From the NCBI GenBank assembly GCA_021199335.1, contig JAJQIG010000013.1:1-32645 (forward strand): a DNA stretch of 32,645 bases, in the 5' to 3' direction. Shown here piece by piece: positions 18,177 through 26,111 of this stretch. This stretch comes from Oscillospiraceae bacterium. GTDB lineage: Bacteria; Bacillota; Clostridia; Oscillospirales; Ruminococcaceae. Under the pieces are notes generated by a model. That model was not told where the DNA came from. It saw only the letters and a program-made list of their open reading frames with translations, and did not search any database. Every line of letters begins with the position of its first letter. Within the stretch, counting starts at the first letter, position 1. Both the position numbers and the translations under genes were made by a program.

Positions 18177-18259
18177 GAGAGGAAGTTCGGTTTATCGGAG
18201 GCTTGGCTTGTCCGATTTTTTTCCGCATATGGTTAAAGCACGGAAGGGATGGTTATAAT

Positions 18260-19324
18260 ATGGATAGGGCGCTTCTGCTTGAAATCTGTTCAATCTATAA
18301 TCATTCCAAGCTGCCCACCTTAATCGCTTCCCACGACTGTATATGGGAAAATGACGGCTTTTCAAAGCGATTCGGCATTTGGGGAGCGGAGGAAAAGGAC
18401 AGGCTGATTGAAATTCTGCGCTTCTCCGAGGGCGAGCGGTGCGTAATGATTGGCGGCAGCATAGTTACATTCAATGTTGTAAAGGGAGATGGCGTCGTCA
18501 TTGCGGAGGTTATCGAGTGCGAGGATTCGGAAAAGCTTTTTGCCGTCCCCTCGATAAATGAATATCTGGCATATTTCTTCGCAAGGCTGCGCAGCTCGGT
18601 GTTATCCATATCGGCGCAAGCCGATGGAATTTATAACACCATCGCTTCGGGCGGCGGCGGGAATTGCGGCGGGCTTATCGACAAATTAAACGCCATCGAC
18701 AGCAGTCTTTCCGATATAATTTCTATGGCTCTTGACCCCGAACAGCTTCTGTTCCTTAAAAACGATAATACCAAGACCTCAACCGTCAGTCTGAGGGATG
18801 AGCTTCAGTCAATGATTAATGAATTCAAAAGTCTGCTTGAGGAACGGGTTCCCGTTAAATCAAATCTTGAGTCGGGGATTTATGCGATATTGAACCGACC
18901 TGCATTCAAGGTTATTATTTTTGATATATTTGAAAGATGCTGCAGAAAATTTACTCCGAATTCGCTTGAGGTGGTTTTACACAGGCTTTCGGAAAACGGA
19001 GCGGAAATTCTGGTTATCGCCGACTATTCATCGGAGAAACCGCCCTCCTGCCCGAACGAAAGCATACAAGGAGAATTCTTCTTCGATTACCTTGTCGAGA
19101 GCTTCTGCAGACGATACGGCGGAGCCTTTACCCTACAGAGCTTAAAGCACGGCGAGCGGTACAGCATTGCATTCCCGACCGTTTATAACCCCAAGCCCGA
19201 GGTATCCGCAAATATATGCTTTATGGATGGCGCTCCGCATTTCGGCGCGGCGCAAATACGATTGGGAAGGCTTGCCGATAACAAGCGGTACAAGCCGTTT
19301 CCCTGTTGGCATAAAACAGAATAA
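18260..19324 (+). CDS. Degenerate histidine-kinase-like protein (pseudokinase candidate)
   Basis: This 354-residue soluble protein has no signal peptide or TM helix. An N-terminal PAS-like region (about 1-95) is followed by LRSSVLSISAQADGIYNTIA, which reads like a histidine-kinase H-box (LRTPLTSI) except that the His position is occupied by Ala. A second DHp-like helix (LIDKLNAIDSSLSDIIS) and an ATPase-like region follow: FKVIIFDIFERCCRKFTP sits where the N-box should be but lacks its Asn residues, and FFDYLVESFCRRYGGAFTLQSL resembles the G2/C-terminal strand region without the Gly-rich lid. It may be a signalling protein that has lost kinase activity. The start at 18260 has GGAAGGGATGG upstream; an ATG 57 nt earlier lacks one. 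Probably co-transcribed with the lipoprotein 25 nt downstream. Confidence 0.6.
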   Translation: MDRALLLEICSIYNHSKLPTLIASHDCIWENDGFSKRFGIWGAEEKDRLIEILRFSEGERCVMIGGSIVTFNVVKGDGVVIAEVIECEDSEKLFAVPSINEYLAYFFARLRSSVLSISAQADGIYNTIASGGGGNCGGLIDKLNAIDSSLSDIISMALDPEQLLFLKNDNTKTSTVSLRDELQSMINEFKSLLEERVPVKSNLESGIYAILNRPAFKVIIFDIFERCCRKFTPNSLEVVLHRLSENGAEILVIADYSSEKPPSCPNESIQGEFFFDYLVESFCRRYGGAFTLQSLKHGERYSIAFPTVYNPKPEVSANICFMDGAPHFGAAQIRLGRLADNKRYKPFPCWHKTE

Positions 19325-19349
19325 ATAATTTACAAGGAGATTATCAGAA

Positions 19350-20123
19350 ATGAAAAAAACAACGTTAACAAAGCTTATTGCCGCAGCGTTTGCGCTTTGC
19401 GTTTCAACCGCCGCTCTTTCCGCCTGCGGAAAAGGTGATACCGATGAGGAAACAACAACCGCATCCGAAACCGAAACGGTTTCATCCGAGGAGTTTACCT
19501 ATGAAACTGCGGGAACAATGCGCGCGGTCGCCGAGGGGGATGTTTTTGCAATCAACAAGTTTACCGTTGATACTCTTCCCGAAAATTATGAGCTTGCGGT
19601 AAAATCCCAGCAGGACGGCGCACAATATATGCGTTATATTCTTGACGGTGGATTGGCCCAAATTTCGATTGAAGCGGCAAACTACAAGGAGGACTATCAG
19701 GGCCTTGATGTTTTTGCGGAAAACGCCTGCGCCGCAATGAAGATAAATAATCTGTACTATGCCTGCGACACGGAATTTTCCGAGCCGACCGAAACGACCG
19801 TTGCGGGGTTTGACGCAATATACTATGATTATACAATCACCCAGAATGAGTTTGAATATGACGATGAGGGAAATGCAATAAAGGACGACGATGGACGTGA
19901 TGTCAGACACGCCGTTGCTTGGTACACGGGCAGAGCCTACTTCTTCTACAGCGACAATGACGTATTCTACTTCATCTGCGAAACAACTCAGGATAATTGG
20001 GACGAATACAAGGATCTCTTTGAGCAGTTCGCTTCCTCCGTTTCAATAGATGAATCGGCTGAAAACGAGTCCGACACGGAGGATGATGCCGAGGAGGCAG
20101 AAACCGTAGCTGCGGGGGAATAG
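19350..20123 (+). CDS. Putative lipoprotein of unknown function
   Basis: This 257-residue exported protein has a lipoprotein signal peptide with lipobox LSAC (Cys26), then a Thr/Glu-rich linker (about 28-50). A globular domain of about 160 residues (from FAINKFTVDTLPENYELA to EYKDLFEQFASSVSI) follows, and the tail is very acidic (DEDD/EE-rich, 235-257). The layout resembles small Clostridia lipoproteins of the PsbP-like or DUF type, but I do not recognise the family. The ATG at 19350 has CAAGGAG 11 nt upstream. It lies 25 nt after the histidine-kinase-like gene and may be its exported partner; that link is inferred from position only. Confidence 0.75.
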   Translation: MKKTTLTKLIAAAFALCVSTAALSACGKGDTDEETTTASETETVSSEEFTYETAGTMRAVAEGDVFAINKFTVDTLPENYELAVKSQQDGAQYMRYILDGGLAQISIEAANYKEDYQGLDVFAENACAAMKINNLYYACDTEFSEPTETTVAGFDAIYYDYTITQNEFEYDDEGNAIKDDDGRDVRHAVAWYTGRAYFFYSDNDVFYFICETTQDNWDEYKDLFEQFASSVSIDESAENESDTEDDAEEAETVAAGE

Positions 20124-20136
20124 CTCCGCCCCCAAA

Positions 20137-20168
20137 AAATTCGGAAATTGCTGTTGCAATCCGAATTT
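20137..20168. other. Inverted repeat overlapping the cysE -35 element
   Basis: AAATTCGG (20137-20144) pairs perfectly with CCGAATTT (20161-20168), and inside it ATTGC pairs with GCAAT (loop TGTT, 2-nt bulge). Six A precede it, so a U-run exists only on the minus strand, where no gene needs ending. It contains the TTGCAA -35 box at 20154-20159. It could be a weak lipoprotein terminator or an operator. Confidence 0.5.
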
Positions 20169-20182
20169 GCCTGTGTTATAAT
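20154..20182 (+). promoter_or_regulatory. Promoter of the cysE-cysS operon
   Basis: TTGCAA (20154-20159), 17-nt spacer, TATAAT (20177-20182) with an extended -10 TG at 20174-20175. Predicted start near 20189, giving a leader of about 165 nt. Confidence 0.8.
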
Positions 20183-20188
20183 GAATAT

Positions 20189-20308
20189 AATAATTTGTAA
20201 CCGCTGAATTGGGATACGCAAGGATAAGCGAATCATTCCTGCTTAATTAGAGCGGAACGCGGTTTTATGCCGCCTTCAGGAACGGAAATGCTCCCGGGGG
20301 CGGTTTTA
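20189..20308 (+). promoter_or_regulatory. T-box-like transcription attenuator of cysE-cysS
   Basis: The leader ends in an intrinsic terminator: CCGCCTTCAGG (20270-20280) pairs with CCCGGGGGCGG (20293-20303) with one A-C mismatch, then TTTTAT. The left arm of this stem can instead pair upstream in the form expected of a T-box antiterminator: GAG (20250-20252), bulge CGGAAC, GCGG (20259-20262) pairing with CCGC (20270-20273) and CTT (20274-20276). The bulge is close to the canonical TGGAACC, whose TGGA would suit tRNA-Cys (discriminator U). Deviations are C for T and one missing C. The upstream part (20189-20249) is too short for a classical stem I and no UGC specifier is obvious. Cysteine T-boxes are known before cysES in Bacillus, which supports the reading. 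Confidence 0.55.
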
Positions 20309-20351
20309 TCTGCATAAACTTTATCTACATACCTAAAGGGGGCTGTATGCC

Positions 20352-21080
20352 TTGCTGAATTTTGAAGAAATCAAAAAAATATTCAATGAAGAAATCGAAT
20401 CGGTTAAGCGCCGTGACCCTGCGGCAAGAAGCACAATTGAAATATTGCTGACCTACTCGGGGCTTCATGCCGTTATAGCATACCGTGTGGCGCACAAATT
20501 CTATGAGAAAAGGCTGTATCTTATCGCAAGAATTATATCCCAAACCGCAAGATTTATAACAGGAATAGAAATCCACCCCGGCGCAAAAATCGGAAAGGGC
20601 TTTTTCATTGACCACGGCTCGGGAGTGGTTATAGGCGAAACCGCCGAAATCGGAGATAACTGTCTCATCTATCAGGGCGTTACCCTCGGCGGAACCGGAA
20701 AGGATAAGGGAAAACGTCACCCTACTCTCGGAAACAATGTTATGGTTGGCGCAGGGGCGAGGGTTTTGGGCCCCTTTAAGGTTGGCGACAATGCAAAAAT
20801 TGCCGCAAACGCCGTAGTCCTTGAGGAAGTGCCGCCGAACTGCACAGCCGTTGGCGTTCCCGCAAGAATCGTCCGCAGAAACGGCAAAAGGGTTACTGCG
20901 TGCGACCTTGACCAAATACATATTCCCGATCCCGTTTCGCAGGAGCTTTGCAAGCAGCTTGCGAGAATTGAAAGCCTTGAGAAGAAAATGAATAAGCTCG
21001 AAATAAATGAGCTTGGGAAGAAATACAACACCTCGACACGCTCCGAGCTGTCGGACAAAAAATCGGATGACTTCAAATAA
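20352..21080 (+). CDS. cysE: Serine O-acetyltransferase
   Basis: This 242-residue enzyme transfers acetyl from acetyl-CoA to L-serine, giving O-acetylserine for cysteine synthesis. An N-terminal helical region leads into the left-handed beta-helix with hexapeptide repeats. Conserved [17 protein letters not shown] and [18 protein letters not shown] contain the catalytic Asp-His and the CoA-binding Lys region. A charged C-terminal helix ([15 protein letters not shown]) may be a coiled coil. The start is TTG 20352, with AAAGGGGG 9 nt upstream; the ATG at 20347 is out of frame and stops after three codons. It is followed after 22 nt by cysS, so precursor supply and Cys-tRNA charging share one attenuated transcript. 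Confidence 0.95.
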   Translation: MLNFEEIKKIFNEEIESVKRRDPAARSTIEILLTYSGLHAVIAYRVAHKFYEKRLYLIARIISQTARFITGIEIHPGAKIGKGFFIDHGSGVVIGETAEIGDNCLIYQGVTLGGTGKDKGKRHPTLGNNVMVGAGARVLGPFKVGDNAKIAANAVVLEEVPPNCTAVGVPARIVRRNGKRVTACDLDQIHIPDPVSQELCKQLARIESLEKKMNKLEINELGKKYNTSTRSELSDKKSDDFK

Positions 21081-21102
21081 TTTACCCGAAAGGATTTTTT
21101 AA

Positions 21103-22515
21103 ATGAAAATTTACAACTCTCTTACCAGAAGAAAGGACGAATTTGTTCCGAATGAGCCGAACAAGGTTACGATGTACACCTGCGGACCTACCGTCTACCA
21201 CTTTGCGCACATCGGCAACCTCAGAAGCTATATTATGGAGGACGTTCTTGAAAAATATCTTCGTTTCTCAGGCTATGATGTTAAGCGAACAATGAATATT
21301 ACCGATGTCGGACATCTTACGAGTGATGGTGATACGGGCGACGACAAAATGCTCAAGGGGGCAAAAAGAGAGCATAAGACCGTTATGGAAATTGCGGAAT
21401 TTTACACTAACGCTTTTTTTGAGGACTGCCGCAGGCTGAATATCAAGCGCCCCGATGTTGTTGAACCGGCAACGCACTGCATTGATGATTTTATACGTGT
21501 TATCTCCTCCCTTATGGACAAGGGCTTTGCCTATGAAGCGGGCGGAAACATCTATTTCGACACATCAAGGCTTGAGCAATATTATGTTTTCAACGATTTT
21601 AAGGAGGACGACCTTGCCGTTGGCGTTCGTGAGGGCGTTGAGGAGGATTCCAACAAGAAAAACAAGGCGGATTTTGTTCTTTGGTTTACAAAATCCAAAT
21701 TTGACGACCAGGAGCTTAAATGGGACAGCCCGTGGGGAGTCGGTTATCCCGGCTGGCACATCGAATGCTCCTGCATAAGCATGAAGCACCTTGGGGAATA
21801 TCTCGACATTCACTGCGGCGGAATTGACAATGCCTTCCCGCACCATACAAACGAGATTGCTCAAAGCGAGGCATACCTCGGGCATAAATGGTGCAAATAC
21901 TGGTTCCATGTTCATCACCTTAACACAAACAGCGGCAAAATGAGCAAATCAAGCGGCGAATTCCTGACCGTTTCGCTCCTTGAAGAAAAGGGCTATAACC
22001 CCCTTGTTTACCGCTTTTTCTGTCTTCTTTCACACTACCGCAAATCGCTTGTATTTTCCTATGAAAACCTTGATAACGCAGCCGTTTCATACAACAAGCT
22101 CACTGCGAAAATTGCGGCTGTGCTTAAAGACGCTTCGGGCGAAACGGACGATGCGGCATACAGCCGCCTTATGAAGAGCTTTACGGATGCGCTTGATAAC
22201 GACATTAACACCGCCCTTGCAATTACTGCGCTTTATGATGTTTTAAGGGACGGCACAAACGGAGCGACAAAGATTGCCCTTATAAAAGAGTTTGATAGGG
22301 TTCTTTCCTTGGGTCTTATCGAAGCCGCAGAAAGGCTTAACGCCGTCCCCGAGGATGCCGAGCTTCCGCAGGAAATCCTTGACCTTGCGGAGCAGCGCAA
22401 AAACGCAAGAAAAGAGAAAAACTTCGCCCTTGCGGATGAGCTTAGAGATAAAATTTCAGCCCTCGGCTACGTTATTGAGGAAACAAGGCAGGGAACAAAA
22501 ATTACAAAGAAATAA
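21103..22515 (+). CDS. cysS: Cysteine-tRNA ligase
   Basis: This 470-residue class I synthetase has the HIGH-type motif in CGPTVYHFAHIGN near residue 28, zinc-ligand Cys in MYTCGPT, WHIECS and the HCGGID-HHTNE block, and KMSKSSGE as the second ATP motif. The C-terminal DALR-like helical bundle is complete, and length is typical. The ATG at 21103 has AAAGGA upstream. The 3' side carries the hairpin repeat (22517-22647) and then a strong terminator. Confidence 0.97.
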   Translation: MKIYNSLTRRKDEFVPNEPNKVTMYTCGPTVYHFAHIGNLRSYIMEDVLEKYLRFSGYDVKRTMNITDVGHLTSDGDTGDDKMLKGAKREHKTVMEIAEFYTNAFFEDCRRLNIKRPDVVEPATHCIDDFIRVISSLMDKGFAYEAGGNIYFDTSRLEQYYVFNDFKEDDLAVGVREGVEEDSNKKNKADFVLWFTKSKFDDQELKWDSPWGVGYPGWHIECSCISMKHLGEYLDIHCGGIDNAFPHHTNEIAQSEAYLGHKWCKYWFHVHHLNTNSGKMSKSSGEFLTVSLLEEKGYNPLVYRFFCLLSHYRKSLVFSYENLDNAAVSYNKLTAKIAAVLKDASGETDDAAYSRLMKSFTDALDNDINTALAITALYDVLRDGTNGATKIALIKEFDRVLSLGLIEAAERLNAVPEDAELPQEILDLAEQRKNARKEKNFALADELRDKISALGYVIEETRQGTKITKK

Positions 22516-22516
22516 C

Positions 22517-22647
22517 AATGCTGCCGATGTCCCCCGCCTCTTAGGCGGCGGGTTCCATCTTCGCCATCAGTGGGGTACAATCCCCCACTGATGGCTTGCA
22601 AAATTGCTTCGCAATTTTGGCAGCTTGTTAAAGCTACGCTTGAATTC
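22517..22647 (+). repeat. Full copy B of a hairpin-rich interspersed repeat (MITE/PATE-like)
   Basis: About 130 bp follow the cysS stop and hold four hairpins in a row: CCCCCGCC/GGCGG-GGG (22531-22552), a perfect 13-bp stem GCCATCAGTGGGG (22563-22575) with 22583-22595 (7-nt loop), a 9-bp CAAAATTGC stem (22599-22619, loop TTC), and AGCTT/AAGCT (22622-22635). The 3' half is identical to bases 1-52 of the window. The first hairpin followed by GTTCC resembles right ends and omega-RNA scaffolds of IS200/IS605 elements. A transposase-free derivative is therefore possible. No ORF is inside. Confidence 0.8.
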
Positions 22648-22653
22648 GCAAAT

Positions 22654-22694
22654 AAAATTGCTGTAGGGTCAAAAACCTTACAGCAATTTTTGTT
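22654..22694. terminator. Bidirectional terminator between cysS and the TerD-like gene
   Basis: A 15-bp stem with one G-U pair (22654-22668 with 22676-22690, loop TCAAAAA) has T-runs on both sides: TTTTTGTTT on the plus strand and TTTTATTTG on the minus strand. It can stop both the cysES transcript and the convergent Ter-like operon. Confidence 0.85.
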
Positions 22695-24004
22695 TAATTT
22701 ATTTTAAGTCCGTAATTTTCGCAAAGGTCGGAAAGTCCACGCCGATATATCATTCCGAGGGGAGCTAAATTCCAACCCGATTTTTCAAAGGTGATCGAAA
22801 TTCCGACGACGGTGTTCTCATTAAGCGGAGGAACAAGGGGATAAATCAGGGTATGGCTTTCCGAAAACCTAACGGAAATCGCAGGATTTATCAGATTGCT
22901 GAAATTAAGCCCCGTAGGGTTTTCATATATCGAATATGCAATATCTATGCCCGCAACATCGATTGGAATTGCATCAAAATCGATAAATACAGCCTTTTTA
23001 TCGGGGGCGAAAAGATATTTTACAGAGCCGCAGCCTGAGTGGTCATTGCCGAAAAAGACAAAGCGGTCGTTCTGCCTGACAATTCCGTGACTGTCGGTCA
23101 TGAACGCAAAGGCATCGATATCCATAGGAAAATCCCTGTTGTCATAAATAAGCTCAATTTCCGCTTTCGGGGAGGGAATTTTGATATGCATTCCCCTTTC
23201 AATGATATAGAGCGACTGCAGTGGGCTTTCCTCGGCTTCATCGCCTGTTTCCGACCTGTGCGTTTCGCTTTCCTCGGCGGAAGCATCCGCCATATCGGGA
23301 TAAATGATTTCTTCATATGATGGGGACTCTGTTTCCCTTGTCAATTCCTCCTCCGCCATTTCACGGGGATTAGCCTTAAAAACAGTTCCGCCGTTTTCAA
23401 AGCTCGGAACATTTTCCTCAACCGAACCGCTTAAATAAACCCTGCGGATAATTTCCGAGCGAAACAGCAGCTCGCCGTAGATATATGAACCGCTCCTTAT
23501 CGGACTGCATGACAGTATAACCTCATTTTCGCCCTCCTCAAGGAATTGCGGGGTAATTGTTATATCGTGGCACAGTGAGATAACCTCCGTTCGGACGGGG
23601 ACGATTACCTCAAGCCGAAAAAAGCACTCTCTTTCGGCGGGAATTTTTCCGAGGTCTATGCTTTTCGGGATTCCCCAGGGCTTTTCCTCCCCGTCGATTC
23701 CCAAGGCTCCGCCGATAATTTCTACATTGTCAAATGCGGTATCACGCATTTTTGAATCTATGGCTATGCTTTTCGCCGCCGAAAGGGAATCATTTGTGAT
23801 TTCAACACGAAGATCCTTCAACGCAACATCGGGGGCATTAACCGTAAGGACAGCTCCATGCCCTCCCCAGAGCGTGGTTTTATTCCCAATAACCCTGCAT
23901 GGCTTATTTACTGCGAACGGGCCTTCAAACTCCCCCGATGGCAAATGCACCTCCCCCATTAAATCGGGCGAGTTAAGCATTCTCTGCAATTCTATTGAAG
24001 TCAA
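22694..24004 (-). CDS. Beta-helix-like / TerD-domain fusion protein
   Basis: This 436-residue protein has no signal peptide. The N-terminal 100 residues (GEVHLPSGEFEGPFAVNKPC, later GNKTTLWGGHGAVLTV and DVALKDLRVEI) read like right-handed beta-helix turns. A beta-sandwich-like stretch (about 130-210) and a Glu/Ser-rich acidic linker (about 220-270) follow. The C terminus (about 280-436) matches the TerD fold: FPMDIDAFAFMTDSHGIVRQ, then FVFFGN, VFIDFDAIPIDVAGIDIAYSI, LNFSNL, GWNLAPLGMIYRRGLSDLCENYG. The TerD acidic GDGDDE loop is missing, so Ca2+ binding may be weakened. I chose TTG 24004 because GGGGGAGG lies 7 nt upstream; ATG 24046 is possible but its GGGAG is only 3-4 nt away. Last gene of the Ter-like operon. 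Confidence 0.72.
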   Translation of the reverse strand: MTSIELQRMLNSPDLMGEVHLPSGEFEGPFAVNKPCRVIGNKTTLWGGHGAVLTVNAPDVALKDLRVEITNDSLSAAKSIAIDSKMRDTAFDNVEIIGGALGIDGEEKPWGIPKSIDLGKIPAERECFFRLEVIVPVRTEVISLCHDITITPQFLEEGENEVILSCSPIRSGSYIYGELLFRSEIIRRVYLSGSVEENVPSFENGGTVFKANPREMAEEELTRETESPSYEEIIYPDMADASAEESETHRSETGDEAEESPLQSLYIIERGMHIKIPSPKAEIELIYDNRDFPMDIDAFAFMTDSHGIVRQNDRFVFFGNDHSGCGSVKYLFAPDKKAVFIDFDAIPIDVAGIDIAYSIYENPTGLNFSNLINPAISVRFSESHTLIYPLVPPLNENTVVGISITFEKSGWNLAPLGMIYRRGLSDLCENYGLKIN

Positions 24005-24060
24005 AAAAATTCCTCCCCCACAAGCTTGCCCTTGCCGATTATGCATAATCTCCCATAGGC

Positions 24061-26097
24061 TCAGTCGGGATACGATGAAAGGTTTCCGCTGATTTTACCG
24101 AAAACGGCGCAGGCGGCGGCGCAGAACAGTATATTAATAGCGATTGCGGTATAATAAACAATGCTGCCGAACAAATTTACAACAGCGGCGTTCATCATAA
24201 CCGCCGACAACGCAAGCATAAAAATTCGGAGGATATTATATCCCACTGCGGCGGAGTTTATCCTGCGGCAATACCCGTTGTAGTTAAGCATTGATGCAAG
24301 CCCGTCATAAAGAATTGCATCCGCCTCGCTTTTTGCCGCCATGCAGCCCGATGAAGCGGCGTAAATTACGTCCGCTTCGGCAGACTCTTCAAGGCTTCGG
24401 TAATCGCAGGCGGTAATACCGACTGTTTTTTTCATATCGTGAACAATTTTAACAAGCTTTTCCCTGTCGGTTTTTCCTGTAATGATTTTTATTTTTCTGA
24501 GAACCCTTGCGGCTTCCTCCAAGGGCATTTCCTCAAGCCTTTCAAATGGAATGATTTCATCGATTCCTGCACCCGTTACGGCTTTATCAGCAATGGAAAC
24601 CGCTTCTGCGGAGCTTCCCTCGGCAAGCATTATAACGGGAACGCCGTCTGAACGCATTGCCCTATATGCGTTCGCTGCGGAGCTTCGGAGCTTTTCATGA
24701 ACGGTAACCATACCGATGAAAATTTTGCTTCCGTCATAATTTTCTGCGGCATATGCAAAAACGCGGCTGCCTTGAAATATAAGCTCCTCCGCCATTGCGG
24801 AAAGGGCGGCGGTATTGGAAAGCCTTTTCACGTTCCCCGCGCCGTCAAAATACGCCTCGCACCCGCCGATTATTTCGGCAGGAGAGCCGCCGAGCAGTCT
24901 TTTGCACTGCGGATAATTATACGCCCCCTTAATAACCTCGGGGGTAATTTCAAGGTCAAGAGTATTTTTTATCCTTTCAGACACGAACCTCATCACCGCA
25001 CATTCATGCGCATCCGAGCCGAAGATATTTCCCCTGTTTACAAGGGCTGATGTATTTTCTGCGGCAGCCCTTGCAAGAATTGTTCCCAGCGGATATGGTA
25101 TCTCATAAAATTTTACGTAGCTTCTTCCCGAACCATCGGTGTAACCCGTTACAACGGGTTTTCCGTCTGCGGCAAAGGCGGATTTATCGACAAAAGTAAA
25201 GTCCGAGGGCTTGCGGAGGGCGGCTGCCTTTACACCGCCGTGCCGCATTTCCCCTGCGCAGGCGTTCCTGAAAAATTCCCTTGGCTGTTCAAGCCATTCG
25301 GATGCAAGGAAAATTAACGAGAAATAAAGCAAAGCCGCCGAAACGACCTCGCCCGTATTCGCCCCGCAAATTCCGCCGTCCGGGCAGCAAAAGACATAAA
25401 AAGCGGTAAGCGCAGCCGAAAAAATCACGCTTAAAATTATACCTAGAGTATATGATTTAGACTTTTTAACTTTTCGCAAAGGATTTTTGCCTCCCTCAAC
25501 CGAAATAATTTTCACAACCGCATATCCCGATGAAATAACGGCATCCCTTTCAACGGTATAGCTGCCCGAAATATCCTCGGTAATTTCCTCCGCCCTGAAA
25601 TTGCGGATAAGCTTGCTTCCGCCGTCCTTTTCCGCAGTAATATCGCCATGGAGGACAATTCCGTCGGCGGGGGAAATATCGCCCGCCGTAAGCAAAAGGT
25701 AATCGCCCTTGACTATGCTTTCCATTGGGATTTCCGTAACCGTATTTCCGCAGCGGAAGGCCTTATAGCTTCTGCTGTAGGGCTTGCTTGTATGCTTAAA
25801 GGCGGAGCGTTCAAAATGAAGCTCCGTAAGGCAATTTATCACCATTGGGATAATCGCCGCAGGGATAATCGGCAAGGCGGAAAGAATCGCCGTCACGTTT
25901 CCGTTAACAGCCAAAAAAATTCCGAGGGCAATATAAATCAAAAATAAAATTATATAAACCTTAACGGGAATTTTTGAGAAGCGTTCCTTAAGCTTTTCTT
26001 TAAGCCCCGCAGGCTTTTGTTCACTTTCGGAAAGGCAGCCGCCGTATTTCTTTCGCGAAGCCTCCGCCTGACCGTCTGTAAGACCGTTAAAAGTCAT
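24061..26097 (-). CDS. Degenerate P-type ATPase homologue (pseudo-pump)
   Basis: This 678-residue membrane protein aligns by eye along a P2-type ATPase but without its catalytic residues. Present: N-terminal GLTDGQAEASRKKYG (5-19), TM1-2 (about 47-92), actuator-domain strand IVKGDYLLLTAGDISPADGI (128-147), TM3-4 (about 217-270), an N-domain-like GGSPAEIIGGC (403-413), FIGMVTVHEKLRSSAANAY before a P-domain helix, and two last TM helices (about 622-665). Missing: TGES, PEGLP, DKTG (DKSA at 304-307; the Asp stays), TGD (LAEG at 491-494) and GDGxND (ACDYRS at 563-568). The C-terminal TM group is reduced. The frame is intact, so this is a maintained protein, possibly a membrane sensor or scaffold. 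The ATG has AAGGA upstream; 14 nt from the small coiled-coil gene. Confidence 0.75.
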   Translation of the reverse strand: MTFNGLTDGQAEASRKKYGGCLSESEQKPAGLKEKLKERFSKIPVKVYIILFLIYIALGIFLAVNGNVTAILSALPIIPAAIIPMVINCLTELHFERSAFKHTSKPYSRSYKAFRCGNTVTEIPMESIVKGDYLLLTAGDISPADGIVLHGDITAEKDGGSKLIRNFRAEEITEDISGSYTVERDAVISSGYAVVKIISVEGGKNPLRKVKKSKSYTLGIILSVIFSAALTAFYVFCCPDGGICGANTGEVVSAALLYFSLIFLASEWLEQPREFFRNACAGEMRHGGVKAAALRKPSDFTFVDKSAFAADGKPVVTGYTDGSGRSYVKFYEIPYPLGTILARAAAENTSALVNRGNIFGSDAHECAVMRFVSERIKNTLDLEITPEVIKGAYNYPQCKRLLGGSPAEIIGGCEAYFDGAGNVKRLSNTAALSAMAEELIFQGSRVFAYAAENYDGSKIFIGMVTVHEKLRSSAANAYRAMRSDGVPVIMLAEGSSAEAVSIADKAVTGAGIDEIIPFERLEEMPLEEAARVLRKIKIITGKTDREKLVKIVHDMKKTVGITACDYRSLEESAEADVIYAASSGCMAAKSEADAILYDGLASMLNYNGYCRRINSAAVGYNILRIFMLALSAVMMNAAVVNLFGSIVYYTAIAINILFCAAACAVFGKISGNLSSYPD

Positions 26098-26111
26098 ATT
26101 AAATCCGATCC

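Larger units (their letters stand above)
17922..18259. other. Divergent regulatory region between gap and the histidine-kinase-like gene
   Basis: This 338-bp AT-rich stretch contains no gene. It holds the gap promoter (17996-18024), the plus-strand extended -10 promoter (18168-18176), and in the gap leader a 7-bp hairpin GCAGCGG/CCGCTGC (17960-17966 with 17978-17984) that begins only a few nt after the predicted transcript start. The central part (about 18025-18165) is very A/T-rich with no motif I can name. Confidence 0.7.

Noticed and set aside
20267-20317. A 16-codon frame in the cysE leader as a cysteine-sensing leader peptide
   Set aside because: It contains no Cys codon, lacks a good ribosome site and overlaps the terminator hairpin, so it is unlikely to sense cysteine by translation.
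22563-22595. The 13-bp hairpin after cysS as the cysS terminator
   Set aside because: No U-run follows; the 15-bp hairpin at 22654-22690 is the proper terminator.
24061-26097. A pseudogene of a Ca2+ pump
   Set aside because: There is no frameshift or stop over 678 codons and the gene keeps operon spacing and a ribosome site. A maintained pseudo-enzyme is more likely.
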